A DNA stretch of 64,000 nt from assembly GCA_018873245.2 (NCBI GenBank), contig JAEMBT020000007.1:4771129-4835128 (forward strand). The letters run 5' to 3'. Every line of letters starts with the position of its first letter. Positions within the stretch are counted from its first letter, which is position 1. Position numbers and translations under genes: made by a program. The stretch is from Archegozetes longisetosus (lineage: Eukaryota; Arthropoda; Arachnida; Sarcoptiformes; Trhypochthoniidae). Positions 1-13,641 of the stretch are shown here, one piece after another. The notes under the pieces are model-generated. The model did no database searches. It was not told where the DNA came from and saw only the letters and a list, made by a program, of their open reading frames with translations.

Positions 1-802
1 TCATCATCTAATAGTCTTATACTAATTAGAAAAGAGTATATTTGTCAATGAATCACTTGAGTACTAAGGTGTTAGGTTAGGAATAGATCAATGCAGATTT
101 GGTTGATTTGAGAAAGTTCTCGATCTCGAGTCTCATAAAATTGATTATCGAACTAAACGACATGCTCTGTAGTGCTGTTCAGTTCAATTAAAATAAGAAT
201 AATGTGGAAAGAATTGAAAAGAGGAGGCATTCAATAGGGATAGAAGGCTGTGAGTAATTTAAAATTAATATTCTTCATACAGTCCTGTTTTGCACTTTAA
301 TATATTTGGTAATTCATATCTTATTAATTGTTTTGATTAGCGATGGGAGGAGAACAACAACGACTTCTTACTTAATTCTGAAGGCGTTTCCTAAGGATAT
401 AATATAGTGATTGAAATTCATTTTTCTTTGCAAAACCAGAACAATAACTCTGAAAGGTTCATGAATTAAATTACAATAGCAGCTAAGCTTATGAAAGATA
501 GAATAGATTCCTAAATACTTAATAATAAATCAGGTGTATATCAACGTTTTTGGGCAAGATAACTATTTTCATAATCCTAATTAATTTCCCATATTCCTTG
601 TTAGCATTAGCTTTTCATTCTGTTTAGATTCTGTTTAGATTCCGGCTATCATTATTCGGTTGCAAACTTACTTTATTATTCTTCTTCTAAACCATATTAT
701 ATATGTATGAGTCGATTTAATTTAATCAGTTCATCGTAAGAATTGATTATTTAATTAATTATTTGTTTCAATTATGCGCAAAAGTTATATTTCAAATTTG
801 AT

Positions 803-803
<1 letters not shown>

Positions 804-849
<46 letters not shown>
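804..849. repeat. (CT)n microsatellite
   Basis: A nearly perfect CT dinucleotide run of about 45 bases. Related GA runs occur at 1735-1757 and 1796-1812, and the last two sit in a repeated local context (both follow a CATTTATAAATATATAACT motif). Confidence 0.95.
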
Positions 850-851
<2 letters not shown>

Positions 852-1734
852 CAACAACTTTATACTTAAAAAAAAGAAAAATCTCGATAATTTAAAGTTG
901 AAAATAGTTATAATAAGAATAAATAAATGAAGCCAATTGTTAAAGCAGAGAGGTATATGATTGGCAAGAAAGTAATACTAAAGCTGATGTAAACGATTAC
1001 TGGGTATTATAATAATAGTAATAATAATAATGCATAAAACATGTAAACAGTTATGAAATCATTATATGGTAACCAGTGAAGTATTTTAGAAAAAGTATTT
1101 TTAAGGATAAGTTGCGGATGTGGTGCTGCTATTTCTCATCTCTGTTTATCCTCGATGATGGTTAGCATATTATAATGTTATCCCTCAACCATATCTGATT
1201 TGAGTGGCGGAGTTGAACGCTTCGCCTATAAAACCCTATCTGAACATTCCTGCTTCGTTTATAAGATTCGTTTCTTCTCCTTTAACCTGTCTCTATATGC
1301 ATAACAACTTAAGATATAAGCTTCTAATGCATTAATTAATTAAAGCTCAATAAACGAACGCAAAACTCTCAGGCAAACTAGTTTTGCAACACAAAAAATG
1401 CTTGAATATTAAGATAAATTTTTTTACTTTATATAATTAATAACTCATTTTTAATTAATTGTTTTCAATAAATTTTGAATAAAAAATACTTATATAGTAT
1501 GAAAGACTTATTCATAGTATAACTTATAATTTGGAAATGATAGTTACGCCACTAAAAATACTTTAAATGCTATGTAAGCGCATAAGCGTATCGATGCCGC
1601 GATACACAGTTTAGGCCACGAGTAATTTAACGTCTTTTAAAAAACATTTATACTGGGTGTGAGTCCAGATCAGTATTACAAGTATTATAGTAGAAGTTTT
1701 TTGCATCATTTATAAATATATAACTTTTAAGAAT

Positions 1735-1812
1735 AGAGAGAGAGAGAGAGAGAGATAGTGAACATCATTTATAAATATATAACTCCTAAGAATAAAAGAG
1801 AGAGAGAGAGAG
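1735..1812. repeat. paired (GA)n runs in a duplicated context
   Basis: Two GA runs, each preceded by nearly the same segment containing CATCATTTATAAATATATAACT. This looks like a local tandem duplication of about 60 bases that includes the microsatellite. Confidence 0.7.
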
Positions 1813-2872
1813 CAACTTATATAAATGGCGTTCACATTACATTGTGATGCCCGTTAAGTTGTAGAGACTGTAATTAAATGATAATGAGGTTTACTCGCAA
1901 ATATACACTTGTTATGTCACGAGTTTTATGGGGACTGCAACGCGATCTAAACCCCAATCTGTTTGATAACTTCATCTGTTTTCCTTACAATGACGTCTTA
2001 ATTGTGGGTTTTAAGCAAAATGCATTTCTCAAAGGATGGCATTTTTTGGCTTTTCTTACTTTACTTATTCACCATTCGGTTAGAAGTATAAGAATATTGC
2101 TTCGGCTGTTTAAGAGTAAATCTTACCCATTGATTACAGTGGAAAGCTTTTAATTTACATATTAAACTTTTCTCAATCAAAATTCATGCCTATTTCCAAA
2201 TATTTTAGTTCATATCTAATTTAATCAACCGTTTCGATCGACTCGGATTGCCCGAGAACTTAGTTTAATAAGATGAGAGCCTATCTTACTCAGAGCCTAT
2301 CTTACTCACAGCGATAGCCAACGTTAGCTAATATCGTGAATCTTAAACGTCTGGCCGATAGTTTGCGCAATTAATCAAAATTATATTGACTTATCGCAAT
2401 GAAGGAATACCTGTTCACGTTTAAGGTATTGAAATGACTGAAATGATTTAAAGGATCTGATCGAGACTAATAGCTGGCAGCGTTAAAACCATAAACATTT
2501 TCATATACTGCTTCTCAAGTTTGAACATTTTATCCATTTTTCTCAAATTACTTGCATGAAAAATCTTCTGAAATTACTTCAATGAAAAATGAATTCCTCT
2601 CAACTCCTCTCTATACTTATGACAAACTACAATTGACCATAAATTTATTCATTATATCTCTTCCTAATATCTGTTCTTCTAATTTGATTTGATGACTCTC
2701 TTATTTCACACACTCATCTCATCAAACTGCTCAATTTTTAGGTTTAAGGTGAAAATTATTCAGCGCTAAATATTTGAGTTAGTAATCATTTTCTTTTATG
2801 CTAATACATCGATATACTGAACCTCTTTATATTGAATTGTTATTATGGTTAAAGCAATAGTCTATTGCCGAT

Positions 2873-2975
2873 AAACATCAACTGTCGCTAAACAACCTGT
2901 TTATAGTGAACCTTCTTTTAGTCACTGTTAACTATCAGTTCTCAACTGTTCACTAATCGAGGTATCACTGTATTT
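2873..2975. mobile_element. pogo/Tc1-like terminal-repeat relic
   Basis: The right edge reads GTTCACTAATCGAGGTATCACTGTAT. On the opposite strand this is the ACAGTGATACCTCG...AGTGAAC terminal pattern seen again near 57456-57604. The interior contains a second, inverted TATAGTGAACC motif, as expected for a short element with inverted ends. No transposase is present. The boundaries are approximate. Confidence 0.45.
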
Positions 2976-3604
2976 GTATTGAATTGCTATTGAATAAGAC
3001 GCGATTAGCTTTTGAAAGATCAAAAATCAAGCAAATCTAAAACATAGAACTAATGTTAATTGAATAATATAAAAGTTATCAAAACCAGAGTTGTTGAGAT
3101 GGGGAGAAATATAAGATTAGATACTTGGATCAAATACTATAGTTATGATAGTGACACTGATAGTTTTAGAAAGTGATATATGAATATTTGGATGGATCGA
3201 GTTAGTTAGACACATAGAAGTGAGTGTAAAATGAATTTCATTTCTCGAACCATTAAATCGAGTCAACGTTAACCGTGAAATTGATTTTCTTCTAAACTTA
3301 TCAAATAATAATTACTTTGAAGTTGATGAACAAGGCAAATATTAATTAAAAATGTTTAGTAAAGCGTATTTTTTGCATTATTAATAAAGTTAACAAATAT
3401 TATGATAAGATATGATAAATAAGCTGATTTTAAATTATTAATAATAGTCGAATAGAATCTAACACATTTTCAAAAATATTATCTAACACTTCTTCAAAAT
3501 CATTTCATACCACACTATCGTTGGCAAGAATTGAAAATGAATTTCAAGCCAATATGAGATATAATCTTTAATCCGTAGACGTGTGTCGGTTTCACATTAC
3601 ACAA

Positions 3605-3662
3605 AACCGCGCTCAACTCTCTGAACTCTCCCTGAACTCTCTTTGAACTCTCTTTGAACTAT
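3605..3662. repeat. short tandem repeat, CTGAACTCT type
   Basis: About four tandem copies of a 12-14 base unit, CTGAACTCTCTT with variants. It is non-coding. Confidence 0.7.
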
Positions 3663-4171
3663 CTGAATATTTTTTGTATGGAAATAAGTTCCCACAATGA
3701 CACCACTGATTATTATAGGACTTCACACTATACTAGCATGAATAGTTAAAAATAAGTTTGATTGGATTAACTGTTCTTCTCATAACCGCAATATTATGTT
3801 AATATCTAAACAATATTGAATAAAAGCTATTTTCTATGGATCACTCACGAAGATATGATTGAGTAAAGCCTGAGAATATAATTTAAAATCTACTATCGAT
3901 TAAAATGAGAACTTATCATTATTGTAATTTGTTTTGCATAAGTACATAGACTAAAATGAAAGCTGAATTTATTTTAGTCATGCAATTATAGGACTGATTA
4001 GTAATATTTTCTTTCACTGACTGTTTAGAGATGTGATAGCCTTTAGCTATAATTGAAAAATAATTATTGTATCACTGTTCTCAATGAGGAATAGTATAAA
4101 CAATGCTTAGTTTAGTAACAATGATGTGTTGAAAATATGTATAAAACGATTGTTTATTCTCAATCTTATAG

Positions 4172-7100
4172 CGGCTGCATCAATAAACGAAACTCTTGGA
4201 ATTTACAATTACAGTGGTATCACTAAACCGATAGCCAGACCATTTCTCGAATCACACTTTCAGTCTTTGGTAGCGTGTCGCACACCGTACTTAACAGGTA
4301 TATCAATCACACCTTTATCAAATAAATATTGCCTAACAAGTAATAGTCCAGTCATTCTCGGAGAGCTTTCACGCAATTATGCAGAATATATAGAGTTTAC
4401 GCCTATATAGATCTGAAATCTATCTCAAACAGGGGATTATTCATAAGGATTATTCAGATTGAAGTAAAGTTTGGGGACAAAGTATCAGAAAAATGGTCAA
4501 AACGTTAAGTTGTTATAGTTTATTTATGAAGAATAGATGTTCACATATTTTGATATTGTCCAGCATAGAAAGTATAAGTGTGTATATTTAGGGTGACCAC
4601 AATATAAAGCAATCTTTGAGAGCATATGCTTTGTATAAATAGACATAAAGTGGTTTTAGCATTCAATATAACCATACACAAACATTTAGTCCTAACAAAA
4701 CTTGAGCAAAAGAGCTTTTGTTATGTAGTTTTATAGGAAAGGTTGGTATTTAAGCCTCCTTAGGGTTTGTGGGTTGTGTTGAGCTGGTTCGCAGTTGTGT
4801 AGCTATAATTACAGGAAGCATTGTTAGAGAAGAGCTTTTATTTGGGAAAATAAACATTCTAATACCAGGCTAATAGAGGATTTGTGAGCTTCTTTCATTG
4901 CAGTCTTAATTGAATCTTTTGTTAGACAGCTCTTTAATAATAACAGTTTATCAAAAACTAACGTATATTACAGTTATAGCACTTTAAGTATGAGCTCATG
5001 AGCAACATATTGAAAAGACCTGCAGCGCAGAATAGACTCTGATTTTAATTCTATTTTTACAACATCACATATATGAACAAAAACTTTTTGTGTTATCTCA
5101 AGCTTTTTAATCACAAATTTCATTTAAAGAGTGCTTAATTGAAATTTGATGCATACTTATATGGACTATAAATGTTAATTCGACAATTACTTATGAAGTT
5201 ATTTCAGAGTTATCTCAGTTATATTCAACACATAACACCGTAATAGGACTCTAAATATCAATAATCTATTGTAACACTGCATCGCATAATATAGGGTCGA
5301 ATCCAAGCAATGCATCACAATTAACCAATGCAATCAATTGTGGCAATGGTCTTTCAAACGGATTGTCATCGCAAGGCAATCATCACCACCACCATCACCC
5401 ACTTGGTCTTCACTTTGCCACATCGTTTCCATGGGCCGCAGCGGCCAGAGGAAAACCGAGGAGAGGAATGATGAGAAGAGCAGTATTTTCAGACGCCCAG
5501 CGTCAGGGGCTGGAGAAGCGGTTTCAGATTCAGAAATATATCAGCAAACCTGATCGCAAAAAGCTGGCAGAAAAATTAGGATTAAAAGACTCGCAGGTAA
5601 GAGGACTTAATATTGTGTTCAGTTGACTAATATATCAACTGATCCCTGGATAGCGCCTAAAAGATCTCTCGATAGCGCCATAAAAACCATGAAAAGTTAT
5701 CATATTTATCATGATATAATTAATGAGATTACTATAGACTAGGTTTGCGCTGTAATTACAAGTTATTCAATAATTTGATTTACCCTGACATGTAGTAATT
5801 ATCGAAATTATTGAGTAACAAAAGCTGCTCCTTACCTTACCTTTCTGAAAAGGTGAGAATCGACTGACAAATATTTCTGCTTTTTCTCCTATCAGTCATA
5901 AGCCGTTTATGTAGGAGATGATTGAATTTTATTCATAGTTAAATGATTGTATCGAAAAATAAGATAAAAAGGATATGAACAAAGTTGAATCAGGCCTTTA
6001 TTTTGGAGATGAAATATTTAGAAGAAGATAATGGCTTAAAAAATAGGCATAAAGCGTATGAGAAAAGTGGGCAATCTCCGGCTGTTAGGGCATTAGAAAA
6101 GAGTCTTAAAACGCTATATAAAAATATAGTAATGTATAAGCCAAACAAGTCCGAAATGAGTTAGGTTTAATTTATTTCAGCTTTCAAATGATAATAGATT
6201 TAGGGAAACATAAGCTGAAAAGCATGAGATCTTCTTGTAAGTGTTGGTCTGGTAGATTCTGGTTGGACTGGTATTTTCTCATAACTATGATATTTCCAGT
6301 CGGTTTGCTTTTGTCCATCTTGACCAGCTGTTGTCTGTATTGGGTTTTCTTTTTCATAACTGTTATGCTGTCGCCAAAGAGAGCATAATCAGCTCTTTCA
6401 ATACACAATAAAAACCAATACTCAACTCTAAGCCTTCCTAACATTAACATCAAATCTGAATTGTATATACAAATTCAATAAGACTTATTCCTTCAAATGA
6501 ATATATAACTCTTCATAATATAGAACATATTTTAGATCTATCTCTTCTTCTTCTCTTCTTCTTCTACTTCTTCCTCTTCTTCTTCTTCTTCTTCTTTGTC
6601 CCAAAATGATTATCAATTGAAATGTGATCAAATAGATAGAAAGATTGTGTGGCATTGATAAAAGTGCATGAAATGTTATTGTTAGGATCAGTTAGTTTTA
6701 TATGATTGCTGTCTTTTCTTTACAGTTGATTAAAGGATTTTGTATTTGGATAGATTCATAACTGAATTGATTTACATAAAATCAAGTTATTTTGGACAAA
6801 ATTCAATTGACATTTATTTGTTATATTGTTTTATAAGTAATTTCTTATCAAAAATCCAATACTTTTTGTCACAAGTAAGTCAACCAAAAAGAGTCCACAT
6901 CTTAATAAATAGTCAATTCGTTGGTGTTGACCGAATACTATGCAATCTATATTTATATATTGTCTCATATCCAAATATTAAGGCTTTTGATGAAAGACAT
7001 CTGTGCTAATAATCATTGAGGCGTAGAATTGATAAAATGACTTTCTCTTCCGTAAAAAAGCCTTTTGATAGAATGTGTCAATGCATAGAGTTTGCTAAAC

Positions 7101-10100
7101 CTAACCTAACCTAACCTATCTTATCCTATCCTATCCTATCCTATCGTCTCACTTATGCTTCTTCTTATACTTTTGAGCAACTACACTTTACAGCTTGCTC
7201 TCCCCATTTTTCTCTCTCCCATTCTCTACTTTCAATTATACCTTCTGGTTATTCACTAACTTAGCGAGTAAATCCAGCCAAACAATTAATATTCTATAAA
7301 TTGTAATCCATTTTAGTTGAGCTCCTTTTCCCGATCAAATATTTACGCTTTTGCTTCAAATTAACTCATAATTATCATCATTTTTCAAGTGACGCCTCTT
7401 TCATTTTTAGGTTCATCAAAGTTTATTCAGTATTACGTAACTGTGTTTTTAAATAAATACTTGCAGCACACGAAACAGCTTTCGTGTGAATCTGAATTTT
7501 AGCAACCATTCAGTATTATATTTATTTATTATTCAAATGAATGTACGTTATTAAAAACTGAGCTCTATTAGCCTTTCCATATAAACTGATTTACTTGAAT
7601 TGATCACTAGCAACCTATTAAACTTGACCAATAACAAAAAATTCAAATGAAGGTAGTACCTACATTTGACTAAAATATCTGATCAAAAGTGGTACGTCAA
7701 AATTGGATTACTAATAATGATCTGATTAGGGTTTATCATGAACTCCTAAATTCATTTGGATTGAGGTCTATTGTTTTTGTGCCACTTATCGTATCCGTTT
7801 AATCTCGATATTATATATAATTCAATTTAATAGAAGATCATTAATCTTCAATTTCCATTTTCAAAGTCTTAATTATCTATTAAGTCAATATTTTTAATTT
7901 GTTCTCAATTATCGCCTCAATATAACTAATCATAAGAATATGTTTTGTTTGAATAGCTTATTGATTGAGATGATTAGAAACTTGAAAAATAGTTACAATT
8001 TAGATAAAGTGTGTTTTATATAAGTTAGTTATCGTATTGCTTACATTATATATGCCAATCAAATTTACATAATGTGCTAAGTTTGCACTTGCGTTACAAA
8101 GTTTACATAAACCAGAACAAATGAATCCAAATTAACCAATACTTTAACTTTGATATGTTAATCAACTAGTTGTCGGCTCAATGCTGTTAAGCTTTATCTG
8201 CAGCCTTATTTCAATTAGAGTTAGCACGCAATAGCACTCATCCGAAAAAGTATTTTAATTATAAAATTGCAGATATTTTTGAGTAAAATCTAGAAAATGA
8301 TGGTTAGTTGCCAAAACAGTATAAAATCGTTTATCTAATAAATGCTAATTTATTGAATTAAATGAATACACGTTGTTTGTTTAATTGTTTTGAATGGATT
8401 GGAATATTAAATAGGTTTAATAGTTTGATTAATAACTGGATAATTATGACTTGACAAATAGCAGAAGAAAAGACACAGTTACGAACTGGAAGGCGCTATA
8501 ATTACAGGATGTATGAAAGAGAAATCTTCCTAATATCTCATTGATTCTCTTGCATCTAAATCTCTTATTATAGCAATTACTTTTATATACTATATCCCAT
8601 ATCTAAATGTTTACATCCTATTTTACCCAACCCTATCATTTAATTGGCATTACTAGTCAATCATATATATTACTTAATATTTGATTTCAAATCTAATAAT
8701 TGTATAATCGTGATTCAATTCTACTGAAGAAAGTTTAGACATTTGTCAACTATCCGATATTTACCACATGAATACAATTGGTAATATTATTTGACTGAAT
8801 AGAAATAAAGTTAACGATTTAATCAGTACTAAATAATTGAGTTAATACTCTGGAGGCATGACTTTGAATAGTTGAATAGGAAAATTACACGATGTAAATG
8901 AAATTGATGACTTATCTAGATGCTCATAATATTATCGCCGATGGTCCTTCTCAAATGAAGCATGCATAAATATTTTTATCGATTCTTAATTTCCGAATTC
9001 AAACAGACTACTCCCGAATTTACTCTACCCTTCATTGATTAATCTCATTTTGTTAACCTTGGCTTCAATCCATTTTCGCTTACTACTAATTTAAGTCAAT
9101 TATTATCAATAATTTCTATTGAACTTATTCAACATCTGATTAAAATTAAATTAATTTTATAAAAATCAATCAATTTTGAAAATTTCTTTTATTCAATAAG
9201 ATTGTGCCTCATGTTCATCAATGCAATGTCATTGAAATAAATTTTTTAAACCTTTCGCCCAGTAATTAACAACTCGAAAATTACTGCATCAGAAGCGATA
9301 ATTTAGAGAATGAATAAATTTCGCAAAAATCGACACCAATAAAATCTATTCACTCAATTTAGTTGAGTTGCAGATTAGAGAACTGTAATAGATATGAGTA
9401 TTAGTTAAAAGTGATCAAGTATTTGTTAAATAGTACCAGAACTAACTTATTTAGAAAACAAACCAAACTACAGACCAATTAACAAAGAAATAGAGCTGGT
9501 AAGCTAATCAATGAAGATATGAAGCCGTAAAGCAATTAATCGTTTTTCAATGTATGTAGGGTTTGTAAAAATGGCAATGTCATTTTGGGGTACGCAGGCA
9601 AACAGAAATGGTTTTTTGAAGAGAAAAGCATTTGCAGACAGGATTAACCTCTCGTTACAGTACAAAGCACATTATCATATATATATCATATATATATATT
9701 ACTATACATATATATATATACACACACATACATGTACACATACATATATAGCAATATAGGCTTACAAATACCCAAATCTTTTCAGATCTTAACTCTTGAT
9801 TATGACTAAATGACTAATAGTCGGAAAGCTAATGATCGCATTAACATTAAGCGATTATTATTAGTCTAATTCCTATAACAAGATAATAAAATTTATAACT
9901 TTAAGCGCCATTCAGTCCAATCAAAGAGTTGAGATATTTGAAAATGTTTTAAGTATACATTTATTCCGATATTGAACGTTAAGTTTTGGAATTGGATATG
10001 ATATCAAAATATAATATTTGGTAAAAAAGCGGATAAAATGGTTGCAGTTCTCCACTTTCCGTCAGCTGTGACGTTAAAGTGGATCGTTTAGGCTTTCAAA

Positions 10101-10598
10101 AGAGGAGAACATGCATTGAAAGTTTGATCACTTACATAACAATGACGTTGTGTTTCTCTATAAAACGAAATTTTGTGAGAGATCACATCGGAGAAAGTAG
10201 ATTTGCGTTATGGTTATGATCATTAGAGATTGCAAAAGGCATTTCAATGCATAAATGGCAACCAATTCGGTCATGTGCGTTATGGCCTGTATTGCATTTG
10301 AATGGCGAAGAAGGCATCACTAAAATTCGCATTCTATATGGCTTTCATATACTTCTCAGTGGCGTAACTCGCACTTCTTTCTAAAATCTATTCCTTCTTT
10401 GCTCAAAATCTATTCATCCAATTCTGTCAATTCTATCAACACTAGTCAATCGATGATTGAGATAAATTTGAGTTCGACTTAGATAATTCATTTGAAACAA
10501 TAATTAGGTCTAAGGCTGATGATAAGTGAGTTTACGAAACTCAACAAAATCTAATCCAGATAAAATTTTCAGCTTAGAGAGCAAAATAGAAGAAAGTA

Positions 10599-10674
<76 letters not shown>

Positions 10675-11768
10675 GTAGAAGACTATAAGGAAAGGGTACG
10701 CATCTGTATATGATGTTATGGTCCAGAAACAGCTGCTCCCTAATGGGCCAGTTCACACTGATATCCTCTTTACAAGCAATTTGTTTGCCAACTCATACAT
10801 AATATGCGAATAGAGTTATGGCACAAATTATGCAACTATTGCTGTATTATATAATTTTTGCTATGCAAACAATTTTACGTCTTAGATCTTAAATTGGTTC
10901 CAATTGTTTGGTGTGAATATCAAATCAGTACTTATGGGAATAAGATGCTTGCTGCTTTTCGTTGTTCTACTTGTTTCACTCCTACTTCTTTCATTGTTTC
11001 TACTAACCGATTAAAAGTTCATTCATGTTCAATTCATAGATTCTTCTTCTGAGCACTTTCTCTAAGTACCAGACTAGTCTATATTACACGTCAAACTTTT
11101 CTATAAAAACATATTAGAAAGTATTAGTCAAGAGTCTATTTTCTGATTATTTCGCATCAGGTTTTTTACAAACTTTTAGCTATCGTATCGCCGGGTCACC
11201 GCTATCTCTGATTGAAATAAGATTATAGATAGAACTCTAAACGCTATGAGATTTTGAATTAAGGCAATAACTTAGAAATGAATTTGCATAATTAGGTAAA
11301 AATTTGGTTTCAAAACCGACGCATGAAATGGCGTAACTCAAAAGAACGGGAACTATTATCATCAGGAGGAACACGAGAGCAGACATTGCCGACGAAGAAC
11401 AACCCAAATCCAGGTAAGGAGAAAGAAAAAGCAGTTAAACATATAATGATATATTAAATAAAAGCGTCATCGTAAACATTTAAGATCTGAGTGATCCCGT
11501 CGCCTCGACTTCAGCTGTAACCACACGAACACATAATGGAAGTGTCTCAGTAACAACTGTTAATAACATTGGACTCGATAAAGATCAACAACTCTCTCAT
11601 ATCACTCATCATAACAACTTCACTCCAGTTATGCCATTATCTAACTATGAAGTCAATGGATTGCAACTGATTGACAATCACGACCACGAGATGCAAACGG
11701 ATGATTCCGACGACGAGGAGGAAGAGGAAGATGAGAGCGATATTGAAATTAAAGTCAATGATGATTAA
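4172..11768 (+). CDS. Dbx: DBX-type homeobox transcription factor (5' exon missing)
   Basis: This is a developing-brain-homeobox (DBX) type protein, a nuclear DNA-binding regulator known for patterning interneurons. Proposed coding exons are 4172-4297, 5295-5596, 11296-11413 and 11485-11768, and all junction phases agree. Exon one encodes the pre-homeodomain PFLESHFQSLVACRTPYLT stretch. This corresponds to the conserved region that precedes the homeodomain in DBX proteins. Exon two has a six-histidine run, then RGKPRRGMMRRAVFSDAQR and QKYISKPDRKKLAEKLGLKD. Exon three supplies VKIWFQNRRMKWRNSKEREL, followed by the family-specific LLSSGG and EQTLPTK. The last exon holds DLSD and ends in an acidic DDEEEEED tail. 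The homeodomain is split between DSQ and VKI by a 5.7 kb intron, very large for this region. The exon encoding the start codon was not found. Family assignment is strong; the first-exon boundary is less certain. Confidence 0.9.
6540..6597. repeat. CTT-rich simple repeat
   Basis: An imperfect (TTC)n tract of roughly 58 bases interrupted by TAC and CTC. It lies within the large DBX intron. Confidence 0.85.
7096..7146. repeat. interstitial telomere-like repeat, CCTAA then CCTAT
   Basis: Three to four copies of CCTAA (arthropod telomere unit TTAGG on the other strand) grade into five copies of the one-base variant CCTAT. The site is inside the DBX intron, far from any chromosome end visible here. 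Confidence 0.8.
10601..10672. repeat. (GA)n microsatellite, about 70 bases
   Basis: A nearly pure GA run, the longest microsatellite in the window. It explains a serine-leucine open frame on the minus strand that is not a gene. Confidence 0.95.
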
Positions 11769-12636
11769 TGTATGTTTGAATTGAATGAATCTCTATTTAA
11801 TGTACAGTTAATATTACGTAATGTATGATAAGGTAGAGTTTGTTTGAAATTCACTTCTATTGTATTATAAGATTTGGAGCATTCATAACTTGTAGAAAAT
11901 ATTAACATTAACGCAAACTGAAAATACTATTTAGATCGCTATTTAATTTATATTTATTATATTTTCTGTATATATAGTTTACAATTGTCGTCTAATTGAG
12001 AGACAAGCTTTTCTAATACTTTAAGGCAAGATATCGGGTCAGTGCTATTCCGTTCTACCTATAATACTATTGCAATTATAGATAGAAATTGATAGCACTA
12101 ACCTGATTATCGGCATAAAAGTTACTTTACGTGTAAAACAGAGCAATACAAATGCATAGAATGAAGAATTTAGTAAAACCACTCAAACATTGACAGTGGT
12201 GTTTAAGTGGTTAAGAGGGAACGAAATGGTATAGAGAAGAGGGGTTAGTTATTGAATTACTTACGAGCCACTTAACTACATGTCAAAGCTAGACAAGTTT
12301 TACTGTATTGCTATCAACTAGAAAACAATAAGTCATTATGAGTAACTTCATATCTGTCAAAATAATTAACCAACACAATTATTTTTAGAGATATAGTGTC
12401 CAAATTTGATTATATAAAGTGTTATTTATTAAACTTAATCACCTGTACAGTAATCATATTAAAAACATAGCTGTATTGCACTTTTTGAAGCTTTTGCAGC
12501 TTGCAGCTTTTTGAAATGCTCTAACGCAAGGATTACACAGCTAACTATCTATGATTAATTCAAATATCTATTTATTTAGTTAGTCTCATATATTCTCCAC
12601 TCACTTAATCAATGCTCTTCAGACTACCCAACTTTG

Positions 12637-12720
12637 ATTCATTACAATAAACAGATTCCATGCAATTCATTACAATAAAGACATTCCTTCCAATTGATTA
12701 TAATAAAGACATTCCTTGCA
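12637..12720. repeat. 28-bp tandem repeat, three copies
   Basis: Three consecutive 28-base units of the form ATTCATTACAATAAAGACAT followed by TCCTTGCA, each with a few substitutions. A partial fourth copy begins at 12721. Confidence 0.85.
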
Positions 12721-13575
12721 ATTCATTTCAACAGCTGCTGAACATGAAGTGATCTCATAAATCACAATAGATTTGTAGAATCGGTATTCGCACACATTTT
12801 ATAAACATGAAAGCTTACAATCTAATTGAATCTTGTATTTAATCTTAGATGAAAATTCAATTCAAAAAGTCATTCCTCTTAATAAATCACTTGATTAATG
12901 TCGATTTCAATTCTAACCATTTATTTAGTGCCTCACAATCACTTTATATGTTTGATACTCAGCTCAATACTAATATTGATATATTTGGTCAATCAAATTG
13001 AAATCAGAGCCTCATTCCGAAGAATATTTGACGGCAAGTATTTTGAAGTTAGAGTTGAATTTAGGAATAGTTGAAAGATTTGTGTTAGTAAGAAAAAAGA
13101 TTATAGGTATTAGAAATTGGTCAAATGAAAAGTTTAGAAATAGATTGTAGATGTGCAATAAAATAAAATAATGTGTAGTTTAAACAGATGCAGATGCAAT
13201 ATAGTAAATATAGAGTATTTTAGTTGCAGTTGAAAAACCTAATCAGAATATGCTATAAAGCGAAAATATTTTTTGATGCCTCAAGAGAAGTAGTATTGGA
13301 TTTGCTAACCTTTTTTTAAACTTATTTCATGCATAACTGGATTCAAATGAGTTAATCTTAGGCAGTACTACACATATAACACAAAAAAGGTTTCCAAAAA
13401 CGTTCCCAAATAGCTCAAAATAACTCTACATCTACTCGACGTTCAATAATAATCAGTATTAAAATATAAGTAAATGAAAACTACTTATTTGTTTGTGCTA
13501 TTATATCGAACTTATTTGAAATAATTTCAATTATGCTTCAATGTGCATATAAACAAAATTACTTTTTCATGCATT

Positions 13576-13641
13576 GGATCTGAAATGCTATTACATCGGA
13601 TCTGAAACACTATTACATTGGATCCCAAATACTATTACATC
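13576..13641. repeat. 22-bp tandem repeat, three copies
   Basis: Three units of GGATCTGAAAYRCTATTACA plus TY, in perfect 22-base register with a few substitutions. Confidence 0.85.

Larger units (their letters stand above)
1..4171. other. gene-poor upstream region
   Basis: No coding exon could be supported here. The 91-residue open frame at 1878-2153 has no recognisable motif and looks like chance. The stretch holds microsatellites (804-849, 1735-1757, 1796-1812), a CTGAACTCT-type short tandem repeat near 3605-3662 and a pogo-like terminal-repeat relic near 2873-2975. The 5' exon or exons of the DBX-type gene that begins downstream may lie here or before the window, but I could not recognise them. 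Confidence 0.5.
5597..11295 (+). other. large intron within the DBX homeodomain
   Basis: A 5.7 kb intron with donor CAG|GTAAGA and acceptor ATTAG|GTA. It contains a CTT-rich pyrimidine tract (6540-6597), an interstitial telomere-like tract (7096-7146), a TA/CA-rich stretch (9680-9755) and a long GA run (10601-10672). No exon was recognised inside. Developmental homeobox genes often keep regulatory sequence in such introns; that role is not shown here. Confidence 0.75.

Noticed and set aside
5338-5553. Second plus-strand frame over the DBX homeodomain exon
   Set aside because: An out-of-frame shadow of the real exon.
10574-10756. Minus-strand open frame with a long Ser-Leu run
   Set aside because: Translation of the GA microsatellite.
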